Notes under the pieces: generated by a model
Databases searched by the model: none
The model's input: only the letters and a program-made list of their open reading frames with translations
Told to the model about the DNA's origin: nothing
NCBI GenBank assembly: GCA_950295325.1
Contig: OX485806.1
Span: 55,239,169 to 55,299,168 of the forward strand
Source: Polytrichum commune
Taxonomy: Eukaryota > Streptophyta > Polytrichopsida > Polytrichales > Polytrichaceae
Direction of reading: 5' to 3'
DNA: 60,000 bases
Program-made: the position numbers and the translations under genes
Shown: in pieces, positions 45,858-55,074 of the stretch
Layout of the letters: each line of letters opens with the position of its first letter
Position numbering within the stretch: position 1 is the first letter of the stretch

Positions 45858-46570
45858 ATGGCGTTGCATGTGGGTGATAGTTCATTAGAGTTGTCGACGT
45901 ATGCATCGTCATCCGATGCTGAATGTGAACTGTCTTCCCCGTCGGCAGATAGTAATGTTGTGCCAAACGTGAGGGGGGTGTTTGTGGATGCATCCTCCCA
46001 TGAATCTTTGGAAGTCCACGAACAATCTCTACATTCCGGAGATGACCACGATGACATTCCGTTGTGTGCCGGTTTCGGGAGGGAGCAATGGGTTGGCCTT
46101 GATGTCGTTCTATTCAACGAGGTTGGTGTCCCGGAGGCAGATGGCATATGTAGAAACTCCAATCCTCGTGATTGTGTCGATGCCATGCCCTAGGTCTCGA
46201 TGATGTTGGCGTGTGCATCTTGAACTCTTTACTTCCGCTAGAGGTCCCGGTGACATGGAGATTTTCCTTGCGTCGATGGCCGCTTCGTCAAGTTCTACAT
46301 GAGGAAGTGAGTTTGTGGGATCATGAGCGGCGGCATAAGCAAACACAATTAGCTTTGTTGGCCAAAACACGTCCTCGCAAAGGCCTCCGTAGATATGATT
46401 CAAACCATGTGCCTCGCGGAGATAAAAAGCGTCGACGGGATCGGCTTTTGGGGGACGAATCTATCCGTCTAGTGTCTGGCAAGGATTGTTGCGCGATGAA
46501 ATGTTGCCAATTTTCCCACGGGAGAAAATTAGGTCTCTGCATCAAGAGATGTGGCTTGCTAATTTTCGTA
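45858..46570 (+). pseudogene. DUF7869-like transposon gene, upstream part
   Basis: Open stretches: an acidic/Ser-rich part at 45858-46193 (GDSSLELSTYASSSDAECEL and EVHEQSLHSGDDHDDIP), then several frames. Near 46487-46545 DCCAMKCCQFSHGRK has a Cys cluster as expected of the N-terminal Cys/His region of this family. No continuous frame, so decayed. Confidence 0.4.
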
Positions 46571-47340
46571 TGAGGTCGGCTAAGAAACTCGAGGTCCACA
46601 GAATTTGCACCTTGATACCCATGGGCATAAGGTGGTGACACTTGAGAATGTTGATGTGTGTTGTACAGCGTGGTATACCATCCACGCCGTCTCCAAGGTT
46701 GACTTTTATAGGTTTCGAAAGTATTCATCGTTGAGTCGCCGCTCTCGATTTCATGGCAACTCGGGCACAAAGAAACCTAGGGAGGCTACACTGCAAGCGT
46801 CCACGACACTATCCACCATCATAGTGCCGTTGGCCGATGCAATGCCGCACAAGACGAGGACATTGTCGTCAGGGGAGAAGGTTGTTCAAATGGTGTTGCC
46901 CACGGGCACAAAATGGAAGAACATCTTAAAGGACATCAATGAAGTGGGTCGCATAGCGGGATGTGGGCCCATTTCTTTGTCCAAGTTTAGTGTGATTAAA
47001 AACCAGCAGTTTGCGGAATACATTCTTAAAAGACCCGGGGACAAGTTCGCAAGGTGTACGACGTGTGAAAAATACAAGGTCTTCGAGACGCCCACCCCAT
47101 AGGCACTGAATCTCATTCTAGACACCAGAAAAAATATATTGAGCATGTCAACAATCAAGAGGCACACCATCAAGATTACTATAAGAATCGTGCTCTATCC
47201 ATAATGAGGCCCACAGAGGTTCTAACAGTCATCCATGATAAAATGGACCACGCCAAAACCGCATGCCATTGTTATGCACGCAAAATAAAGGCCACGGATG
47301 GTCTCTTCAAGTTGCTCGTAGCTGTCACAGGCTTGTATGA
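46571..47340 (+). pseudogene. DUF7869-like transposon gene, central part
   Basis: A 165-codon stretch: VDVCCTAWYTIHAVSKVDFY, RFRKYSSLSRRSRFHGNSGT, KKPREATLQAS, ADAMPHKTRTLSSGEKVV, then GDKFARCTTCEKYKVFE. The CTAWYxIHxVSKxxF, HGNxGTKKPR and CxxCxKYK pattern suits plant genes with a DUF7869 domain, used by Cys/His zinc-binding transposon proteins. After a stop and frame change near 47100 it reads YIEHVNNQEAHHQDYYKNR and PTEVLTVIHDKMDHAKTAC. Reading ends at 47340; an intron or gap follows to 47462. Confidence 0.55.
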
Positions 47341-47461
47341 AATCACAACTACGTGATTAAAGTCTATCCAATTTTCTTGGGTGTGTTTGGCAAATGTCCA
47401 ACTCCATACATCCGTTTAGTGGTTATTTGATTATTTTGTTCACGCATCGTTTTTTTTTTCC

Positions 47462-48053
47462 AAGTATGATTGCCCATTATGGTTTGGATTTTTACCCTGG
47501 GGATGCTAACCACACGGTGGGTTCATTTGCAAAACTCTTACGCGATCTTGAGAAGCCACCGGTACATTCTTCCCGTGCACTTTTTGATGGTTGTGGAACG
47601 ACACCCCTTTATGAGGCAGTGCTTGCGGGGAAGGAGGTTTGTATGTCGTCATTGCCAGAACCACCTGCAGAACCCATTTGTGCAAAACCACTGCCTCCAA
47701 CTCTCCATGTTCAACTTGATAATTGTGCGAAGGACAACAAATGTCGATACGTATTTTGTTTTTGGTCATTGCTCGTGGCGAAAAGAATCTTCAAGGAGGT
47801 GTTTGTGTCTTTCTTGATGGTGGGACATACACACGACGACATTGATGCATCATTCGGACGGTGGAGCATGAAGTTGCATGAAGAAGATTTTCCAACCATA
47901 CCTCTTCTTATGAAATCGTATATGGATTTGGACCATATGCCAGTAATTCCGCACATGATTGAGGAAGTACCAGATTTCAAAGCCTTCATCAAGTCATACA
48001 TGTTGAAGGGAGGGGACCGTTTGGTGGGGCATACAAAAGCACGACAATTTTGA
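47462..48053 (+). pseudogene. DUF7869-like transposon gene, conserved core
   Basis: After a T-rich tract the frame gives MIAHYGLDFYPGDANHTVGS, FAKLLRDLEKPPVHSSRALF, then LHVQLDNCAKDNKCRYVFC, VFVSFLMVGHTHDDIDASFG and IPHMIEEVPDFKAFIKSYM. The patterns LDNCxxDNKxRxVFxFxxLL and VGHTHxDIDAxFGxxS are typical of DUF7869 and of DDE-like transposon proteins, where the Asp and His residues are conserved. The frame is open over about 190 codons, so decay here is mild. It stops at 48053. Confidence 0.65.
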
Positions 48054-48083
48054 TTCTATATAAGGGACGATGGTCTCCCGGCC

Positions 48084-48955
48084 ATGCAATTCAAGGTTTT
48101 GTGCACATCTCCTAATTGGGGCCCGGATGGTGGTATACTAGTATGGCGTCAAGACAATGATGGCAAATATTTACTTCCGGATGGAGATCCAAAGCCTTGC
48201 AAACCCGACCCCATGAGGAATGGGCCGGAAATCATCAAAGGCATATCTAGATTCATTGAATATTGGAAAAAATTGTGTGAGGAGGACATCACTAGACGTG
48301 TTAGAGATACTCATGAACCTTTGATTGCGTATTGGGATCGCATTCGCTCGGCCCTAATGACAGTTGGTGGCGACACCCGTACAACTTTAACACAAGGATT
48401 TTGGCCACAAAGCCGTTTAACGGTTGTCGAGTCCGACACCATGTTTTTTAGCAATGGAGACGTTCGTGAAGAGTTCGCAATGGACGAGCATTACATTGGC
48501 CCTGCCCGCAATCGATCGGCACCGTCGTTTTGTGTAGGTGTTGATTGCCATGAAGGTTATTTGGTCCTTGTACGAGCAGGGGATGAGGAACATCCTAAGC
48601 CAATTTGGTTGGTGAAAGCATTGTCTTCACCCAATTTTGTTCGAACTAGCCCCAATTTTTGTCAAATTGAGGTGGAATATTGTCGTCCAAGCACTAAAGA
48701 CCAAAACGTGCTACGCACTTATTTAGGTTGGGACACCAAAAAGAATTTTAAGTGGACAATGGACTCAGCGTACACACCGGTTTAGATAAACACGGATACT
48801 ATACTTTGTGCTTGGAAACCGTGTAAAGGTTCCAAAACAGAAACAATGATCATCCCCCAAAAACATATAGATTTTGCCAAAGACAATTTGGCACGTATTG
48901 CAGCGGCAGAAAATGACGCCGAGAATGGATATGAAGTGGAAGATGGAGATCCCTA
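48084..48955 (+). pseudogene. DUF7869-like transposon gene, C-terminal part
   Basis: 233 codons: QFKVLCTSPNWGPDGGILVW, RNGPEIIKGISRFIEYWKKL, TLTQGFWPQSRLTVVESDTM, then VEYCRPSTKDQNVLRTYLGW and DTKKNFKWTMDSAYTPV, to a TAG at 48783-48785. The same frame continues INTDTILCAWKPCKGSKTET and AAENDAENGYEVEDGDP to about 48955, so the TAG looks premature (Trp TGG to TAG is possible). It likely joins 48053 through a short frameshift. No catalytic motifs. Confidence 0.55.
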
Positions 48956-49328
48956 AACATAACATAGGTGGGAGTTAATGGCGAAAAACATGGACGCTTA
49001 GTAGACTTGTCACATTCCATTGTGGTATACATTTGGGATGTGCACTCCAAATTCTATAATGACATAAACCATTTATTTTTTAGAGTCGATTGTTATTTTC
49101 CACATGAAACTCACGTTTTCATTTTAATTGAAATTCTCTATTTTTAGTAATAAGAATATGCTTTACGTGCGAATTTTTAAATCGTCATATTCTTGATGTT
49201 TCCAATATTCCGTATGCCCACAATATGGGCATATTTTATTTTGAGACTTTCAAAAGTCTCCGATTAACGAATATAGTGTTTAATTCAATGAACTCCATGA
49301 TTCTAATATATTGCTCTATGGTTCACAG
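48956..49328. other. AT-rich spacer
   Basis: No gene or repeat. An acceptor (GGTTCACAG) at 49328 starts the next exon. Confidence 0.4.
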
Positions 49329-49548
49329 ATTGTGCGTCACTATATTCTTAACTCAATTACACCGGAGCTCAACTTAGAGAAATTGCAGTTGATCGCTACT
49401 GCAAAAGCATCACCCGCTTCTAAAATCAAATGGTTGGAATATTTCAATTCTTCTGCATCAACCCGTGAGGCCTGCAAACTGCCAACCAACCCCACCAACG
49501 AGGAGAAATTGCAGGCATTCCTATCCAAGGCATGTTTTTGGGAAGGAG
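49329..49548 (+). pseudogene. Methyltransferase-like gene, middle exon 1
   Basis: Between acceptor TTCACAG and donor GTGAGT it reads IVRHYILNSITPELNLEKLQ, LIATAKASPASKIKWLEYFN, SSASTREACKLPTNPTNEEK and LQAFLSKACFWEG. Content and order fit the middle of the split gene. Function unknown. The exon is open throughout. Confidence 0.45.
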
Positions 49549-49708
49549 TGAGTACATATCCCCCTATGTACCCTTTAATTATGTGTGACCTAATTTGAGC
49601 ACTTACATTAATTCGGCCTTTCTTTTGGTCTTGCTCACTCTGATTTCAATATATGAATCAGTTTTGTTCTCATTCTTGCTCTCGGCCTTGCTCACTCTGT
49701 TTCTACAG

Positions 49709-49860
49709 ATATCCGATCAGGCTTCCATTATCTTTGAAGACACTTTGCTCCAAGACAGACTGGCTATCAACTTTGTTATACCCAGCGAGCCCTTGACCTT
49801 GGCTGCATACATCGAGGACTGTATAATGAAATTATGGGACAATACGTTTCCCACTGTGGG
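49709..49860 (+). pseudogene. Methyltransferase-like gene, middle exon 2
   Basis: Acceptor TTTCTACAG, then ISDQASIIFEDTLLQDRLAI and NFVIPSEPLTLAAYIEDCIM, KLWDNTFPTVG. It joins in phase with FWEG of the previous exon (intron 49549-49708). Continuing ORF residues (TREHQHIRIGGFSA) probably lie in inserted CCGGAT-rich DNA that begins near 49860. Confidence 0.45.
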
Positions 49861-52800
49861 AACACGCGAACACCAACATATCCGGATTGGCGGTTTTAGT
49901 GCCTAATCCGGTCTGTCCGGATGACCCTAGTATCGTCCAAGGATTCTGTGAAGTGTAGGAGGTCTAGAACTTTCCGTACCTGCTTATTTCCTCTTTCTTA
50001 GCCAAATTTCCAGAAACCCTAGTTCCCGGATTTTTGGTCTTTGGGAACACTCTTAACCTTTTTCCGTAGTGTGCCTTTCCGGATTGTACCTCTAGATACT
50101 AATTATAATGCTTACTCACCCCTCTACGTCGACCCTCTAGAATAGGTGGTTTATTCCGGTGAAGTCGTCCTTGATAAGATTGGAATCCAGAAACTCCCTC
50201 ACAACTAATCCGGATTGATCAGATCCGTCTTGGCAGGTCACACAGAGATATCCGTATTGTTTCTTGGGACCATGGTGACCAGAGGAATCTGGATTCCGAT
50301 CGGAGATCTGACTCGACGGGATGAGTGGATGACCCGTACCACTCTCCGGATTGTCCCGTCCACCGGTGATGAGGCCTTTTCGGAAGATCGGATAAGTCCG
50401 GATCCCTTCTGGACCTTTGCCTAATCTTCCCCGCGGTTGTCTCACCGGGACGTTACCCTGATGTCCGGAACAATGAGGATCTCTTCCTACTACACTCCGG
50501 AGGTGGCCTCCAACCCGGAACCCTTATTGATCCGGTCCTTCCTTTCACCTCCCGATGGATCCGTCCGGCTACCTCTACCTTGGATTCTACTCAATCTGAG
50601 CTAACTGGGCGACCCGTACCACCATCCGGATGGGTCTGCCTAAGGGCGGTGGGACCTCTTCAGAAGATCAGATCGGCGTAAGTCCGGATCCCTTCCGGAT
50701 TTCACCCAATCTTCCCAGCGGCTATTCCACCTAGACGTTACTCAACCCACCGGATTAGTGAGGTTTCCCTCCCACTACACCTAGAGATGATCTACAAGGC
50801 GATAGTCGGATCTGATCCGGGTCTCCTCTCTCATGTCCTATCCGGCACTCCTACCCCTCATGCTCTCTCTCTTCCTCCGCTAACGCTCTCCGGATCATTC
50901 ACACAAACATTAACCAAGGAAAATCAAGGAGTAATAAGCCAGCGCATTTATTAGAGTAGGAGTATTCAAAATACAACAATGGAGAAGGAACCCTTCCCCA
51001 ACTCCTTATTCAGCCTTAAGTAGAGGCCCTAAAATCCCTAAACTGAGGGCGGCGGCCAAGCGGCCACCGCTAAGGAAAACCCTAACTACACCCGGTCTCC
51101 TGGATTTCCCGGATCAAGATCCGGATTTTATTACTCATTTTCAAAAACTCCTAAGTCCTACCTTCCTACCTCTATTCTGCCTAACTAAACTAGTTACTCT
51201 CCTCAACTAAGAAGAGCGGTGCTTCTTCATAGCCGATCCCTCCTTTGAATGACTGCCTAATCCGCTGACGGCGGATGAGCCCCCTCCCGGCGATGCCTTG
51301 TGCAACCGCGTGAGCATCCTTCTCATGTTCGGAGACGGGGCAACCTCGTACTCCGAATCGGCTGCTCTCTCGGTCCGCGGTGTCCCGGTCCCTGGTGTTC
51401 CAGAGACTGTCCCTGGGGTTCCGGAAATTGTCCCCATCCGGAGGCTCCGGACCGGAGAAGGATCGCTTCCGGTGCCCTGCTCCGGATTCCGTCCGCCCGA
51501 GATCGAAACCGTCCGCGGATCCCTGCTGGAGGCCGCCTTTGAGGGTGGCGGAGGAAAGGGACTAACCATTTGGCAGTCCGGAGGAGACGATGGCGAGGCG
51601 TGGGTCATAGGGGCCTTGCCCCTACTCGGAGTTGCCTCCCTATCAGAAGTCTGGTGCCGGATCGGCGTCCTAGCCCTGTCCGGAGTCCGGGATCGATCCG
51701 AGTTTCGTGGAACCGGGGACTGGCCTCTCCCGGATCGGACCGACCCGGTACTCTTCCTCCTCACCTGGGGAGACCGGACCTGTTCCGGAGCCCTCCCGGA
51801 ACTAGTCGGCTGCGAGCCGCCTCCCGGCTGGCTGGGTCCTGCAGACGTCGGCGGATTCTGCACCAGGGCCACTTCGCCAACTACCTCATAGAGGGTTCCG
51901 GTTGGTGACCCAGGCGGACCCGGATAGAGTACCCGCCGGGGTGTTCCGCTTGGTGGAACCACCCTCTGGATTTCCGCCAGGAGGTCCTTCATCGTCCGTG
52001 AGTACTTCACGAGGATGGGAAGGATCTACCTGGCGGAAGCGGGCTCTCCGGACTCCATCATCCGGTCGTAGAGGTGCGCCTTGTTGACGATCTCCGCCGG
52101 ATGCCTCACCAACTCCCGGATCCGGCTGAAGAGCACTGCCTGCTCCGCGTGGTACTTCCCAATCTCTTCGCTCTTCTGACTCAGCTCCTGAGTCATGGCC
52201 GCTACCTGCGCGGTGAGATGGGCGTTCTCCGTCTTGGCCTGCTCCAGCTCCTTCCTGTCCGCCCTCTTTGCCAACTCTCGAAGAATATTTCCGGGCCCGC
52301 AGTCGTCCAGAGCCTGGTTCGCCCCTCGGACAATGTGTTCCATCCGGTAGTACTGGTTCTGCAGGTCCTCCATCCCTTCCTGGACCTGTTTGAAGGGATT
52401 CTCCGGAAAGTCCCAAGCGGATAGATCCACATTCCGCCATGTGGTCTCCTGGCTGGGTCCGGGTTCCGGATGATGATGAGGAAGAGGAAAAGAGAGTGGC
52501 CTCGAGATGGTGGGCGGCGGGCTCCCGGGTGAGGAGGGAGGTGCTTCCGGAATGATTGGGTCGCTGGAAGTCTCCGTCTCGAGGTCTCCGGGTTCCGGGA
52601 GTAGCTTGTAGGTGACCTCGTCCGCCGCTATCGTTAGCAGGTCCTCCTCCTCCGCCAAGATGCAGTCGAAGTGCTGGTAGAGGTGCAAAATGAAGGGGGA
52701 GAGGAAGGAGGGTTTCCGGCCGATGTGGGGGAGGGCCCGTCCGACTATCTCCTGGATGATCAGGCCCCAGTTCACCGGCCGGACTCCGGACATTGCACCA

Positions 52801-53130
52801 AACAGTGTGTTAGCCATGGTGAGGCTAATCCGCTTCGGCTTGTCCGGATTGAGAATGGGCAGGAGAAACTCTAGCACTCTCCGCTCCCTAAGATTCTGGC
52901 AGTTCCCAGGGTGGAATCCGTCCTTTGGATCCGCGTCCCCTCTGAACTTTCCGGCGAACAGGCCGTTGCGGCGGCCGGCCCACCCTTCTGCAATTCCCCT
53001 GGGAAACCCGTAAACCCTGTTCCAGGTATCCGGAATCCAATTTTCCGGATCCCTCCTCTTTGTGCCTAGCCACTGATTGCCTCTCTCGAACCTAAACTCA
53101 CGGAGGGTATCTTCCGCTCCGAGGTTCCAG
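49861..53130 (-). mobile_element. GC-richer element with dispersed TCCGGA/CCGGAT words
   Basis: Dense occurrences of TCCGGAT, ATCCGGA, CCGGATC and TTCCGGA, both in the noncoding half (49.9-51.2 kb) and in the gag-like CDS. Composition differs sharply from both flanks. It separates two parts of the methyltransferase-like gene. Boundaries are approximate; no clean TG...CA ends or target duplication could be confirmed. Confidence 0.65.
51207..53130 (-). pseudogene. Gag-like protein of a plant retroelement, one in-frame TAG
   Basis: One frame runs from about 53130 (EDTLREFRFERGNQWLGTKR, then ENWIPDTWNRVYGFPRGIAE, VLEFLLPILNPDKPKRISLT, VNWGLIIQEIVGRALPHIGR, KPSFLSPFILHLYQHF) to 52026. There is a TAG at 52026-52028 (after EPASAR), then ILPILVKYSRTMKDLLAEIQ and a long Pro/Ser/Arg-rich tail (RSRTPDRARTPIRHQTSD) to 51207. 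The middle has a coiled coil (ADRKELEQAKTENAHLTAQV). About 640 residues with the TAG read as sense. The N-terminal region resembles gag-like or plant-mobile-domain proteins of retroelements, from memory. No zinc knuckle, protease or reverse transcriptase is seen, so it may be non-autonomous. Confidence 0.6.
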
Positions 53131-53144
53131 GGTTTCAGGGTTTA

Positions 53145-53430
53145 TGTGAGGAAGTTAGATTGAACTTCATTTAGGTGTCTCCGTGCCGAGATAGCTACTG
53201 GGAGGGGTATTAGGTGGTTAGAAATTGTCATATTAAGCTTAGTTTGCAAGTTTGTGAGTTAGAATTTAGGGGTCTTAGGTGGTCTGAAATGGTTAGAATT
53301 GGTCTGATTAAGCTTAGGTTGCATGTTTGTAAGTTAGAAAGTAGGGGTCTGAATCATATGTGAGGCAATTAGATTGAACTTCATTTGGGTGTCTCCGTGC
53401 CGAGATAGCTACTGGGAGGGGTATTAGGTG
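53145..53430 (+). repeat. Second piece of the TCTCGG/CCGAGA tandem array
   Basis: Two to three modules as in 25.0-28.7 kb: GTTAGATTGAACTTCATTT, GTCTCCGTGCCGAGATAGC, GCTTAGTTTGCAAG. The palindrome is altered (CTCCGTGCCGAG) in both copies. It lies just upstream of the C-terminal exons of the split gene. Confidence 0.88.
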
Positions 53431-53559
53431 TATTAGCTACTTGGGTAGTGGGATTCGTTCCTGATTGCCAAAAAAATGGACCAGTAGATGTAGATGTACT
53501 AATTTCTGGGTGTGTTTGTATACTGAGTAGCATTCCACTGGCAAAGCTCGATTGTATAA

Positions 53560-53877
53560 GGGGACTACCGGTGTCCAGCTCTGTTTGGACTTGCTGATAT
53601 CCCAGAGGGCTTGCCCGTTCCAAGGATCTCCAACCCACCAACGTCGATTCCTGCCTGGAATCAAGAAACTCATGAATGGCTTCAACCAATCTTTGATTTT
53701 GCAGATAACCATTTGCATGATGACGGGGCCATCATTTTATTTCACCTTTTTCGAATGACTACAAAAGCCATGATTTTTGGATATTGTGAGTGTTTCGGTT
53801 TTCAAGTTCGAAAGGAGTGGTGGGGTATGAACCGCCTTCATCTGACGTCCCTAATTAACCAGAGTGTCACTGTAAGT
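53560..53877 (+). pseudogene. Methyltransferase-like gene, exon before the catalytic part
   Basis: Reads GDYRCPALFGLADIPEGLPV, then PPTSIPAWNQETHEWLQPIF, DFADNHLHDDGAIILFHLFR, YCECFGFQVRKEWWGMNRLH and LTSLINQSVTVS. The W-x-L-x-x-I-xxFA-xx-LxxDGAIxxFHxF pattern resembles the post-catalytic part of Rossmann methyltransferases (E/D-xx-L-DGA-xxxxH). Open; a stop and/or donor follow VS at 53877. Confidence 0.5.
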
Positions 53878-53986
53878 TAATTCTTTAATTTAATTTACTC
53901 TTTATTTTTTAACAATTTGAAAACATTGTTTGACACGAATGCTACATAATGATTTTTTCATATTTTTGGTTCATTGTTCTCAGTTG

Positions 53987-54372
53987 ACAAGTGTTGCTTG
54001 CAATGGCTGGACCCTAACTCAGTCCATAGGTCTCGGAATCTCATTGGCTGATGTGGAGTTCTAAACTGCTTTGTTCTGTATATTGAACTCATTAATTTTG
54101 GACCATGGCAGACTATGCGTTTCGGGATTACATTGGTGGTGAGGACCATGCCTGGCAAGCTTGCTTCCAATTTCTCATTTTAGCCTGTCCCCGCTCTTGA
54201 CCGATACGGGGTAGGTGTATCAAGAGATGATATTCTATAGAACCTCGTCTCTCGTGATGATCAGCTCACGAATGGACCCACGCCGTGGCGAGGTCCAAGA
54301 GAGAAGTCTACTATTTTAATGTAGATGTTAATTCAGAGTTCTTCCTCTCCTGGGGATGTTGTTTTAGACTGC
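53987..54372 (+). pseudogene. Methyltransferase-like gene, decayed exon(s)
   Basis: Recoverable phrases in shifting frames are ALDRYGVGVSRDDIL, stop, NLVSRDDQLTNGPTPWRGPR, EKSLLF; then DVVLDCTAATG ends at 54372. The last phrase is Gly-rich motif I of SAM-dependent methyltransferases (DxxxGxG, here D-C-T-A-A-T-G), coded just before donor GTATGT. At least two stops make this part dead. Confidence 0.5.
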
Positions 54373-54480
54373 ACTGCTGCTACGGGTATGTTAATTCAAT
54401 CTGCCAACTCACATCTTTAACTATTTGTTTTCAGTTCCACAGAAAGCACACTAATTTTATTGTCATTCTTTTTATTGTAG

Positions 54481-54686
54481 GTTTTTCCATCCATGCGTCC
54501 CGCAACGTCCAGCGTCACATTGTGGCATTAGAGGCTGATGAGGCCATTTTCCATGCCTTGCTTAAACCCTTGATTCGTTCGAGTGTTGCAACTAAGGTCA
54601 CTTCTGGAGCAACGGCAACTAGTGAGGACCCGGAGGGCGATGTACTTGTGGTCCCGAGAATTGTGAAGAAGTCTCGATTCAATAAG
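54481..54686 (+). pseudogene. Methyltransferase-like gene, SAM-binding exon
   Basis: After acceptor TTGTAG the frame joins the previous exon as DCTAATG|FSIHASRNVQRHIVALEADE, then AIFHALLKPLI. This is the C-terminal end of an N6/N4-type DNA methyltransferase fold: motif I (DPFxGxGT-like) then (xxRxxxGxExDxxxxxLA). An N4/N6-adenine or cytosine methyltransferase relative is therefore likely; the catalytic (D/N)PP(Y/W) motif is not seen in this part. It ends VPRIVKKSRFNK at donor GTGAGT (54687). Confidence 0.55.
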
Positions 54687-54781
54687 TGAGTTTGTTGAAC
54701 ATTCTCTCATACATTTGTTTTACTTTTGAGCGTCATTGTATCTAATATCGAGTCCTAAACATGGTACTTTTGGAATTTGCA

Positions 54782-55074
54782 GATATGGAGCAATGAGCTA
54801 TCCTAGTCACCGCCCTTTCTTCTGTGACCCTACGTTTTATCCAAGTCCTCCAAAGTCCTGGAAACTCCCTTCATACGCAAATGACGTTGCCAATGAATTA
54901 ACGGAAGGTTCATATCGTACATTTAGACCTAAGAATTTGATGCTAAGAGGTATAGAGTATGTTGATTTAGAAGCTGTTGAGTCTGAGGATGAAGGCTCCT
55001 TAGATGCAGATAGTACAGATTCTAAAGTCTCTGTAGCATTATCTGATAATTGTGATTTCGATTATATGACTTAG
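54782..55074 (+). pseudogene. Methyltransferase-like gene, last exon
   Basis: After acceptor ATTTGCAG it reads YGAMSYPSHRPFFCDPTFYP, SPPKSWKLPSYANDVANELT and an acidic tail (LEAVESEDEGSLDADSTDS), stop at 55074. The tail has no known domain. The final exon is open. Confidence 0.5.

Noticed and set aside
51298-51908. Plus-strand ORFs opposite the gag-like gene
   Set aside because: Antisense readings of the Pro/Ser/Arg-rich tail; no domain.
19178-52028. TAG reassigned to an amino acid, or programmed readthrough
   Set aside because: Several TAG codons interrupt otherwise open frames, but the same genes also contain TGA, TAA and frameshifts. The contexts do not match known readthrough signals, and C-to-T decay explains them.
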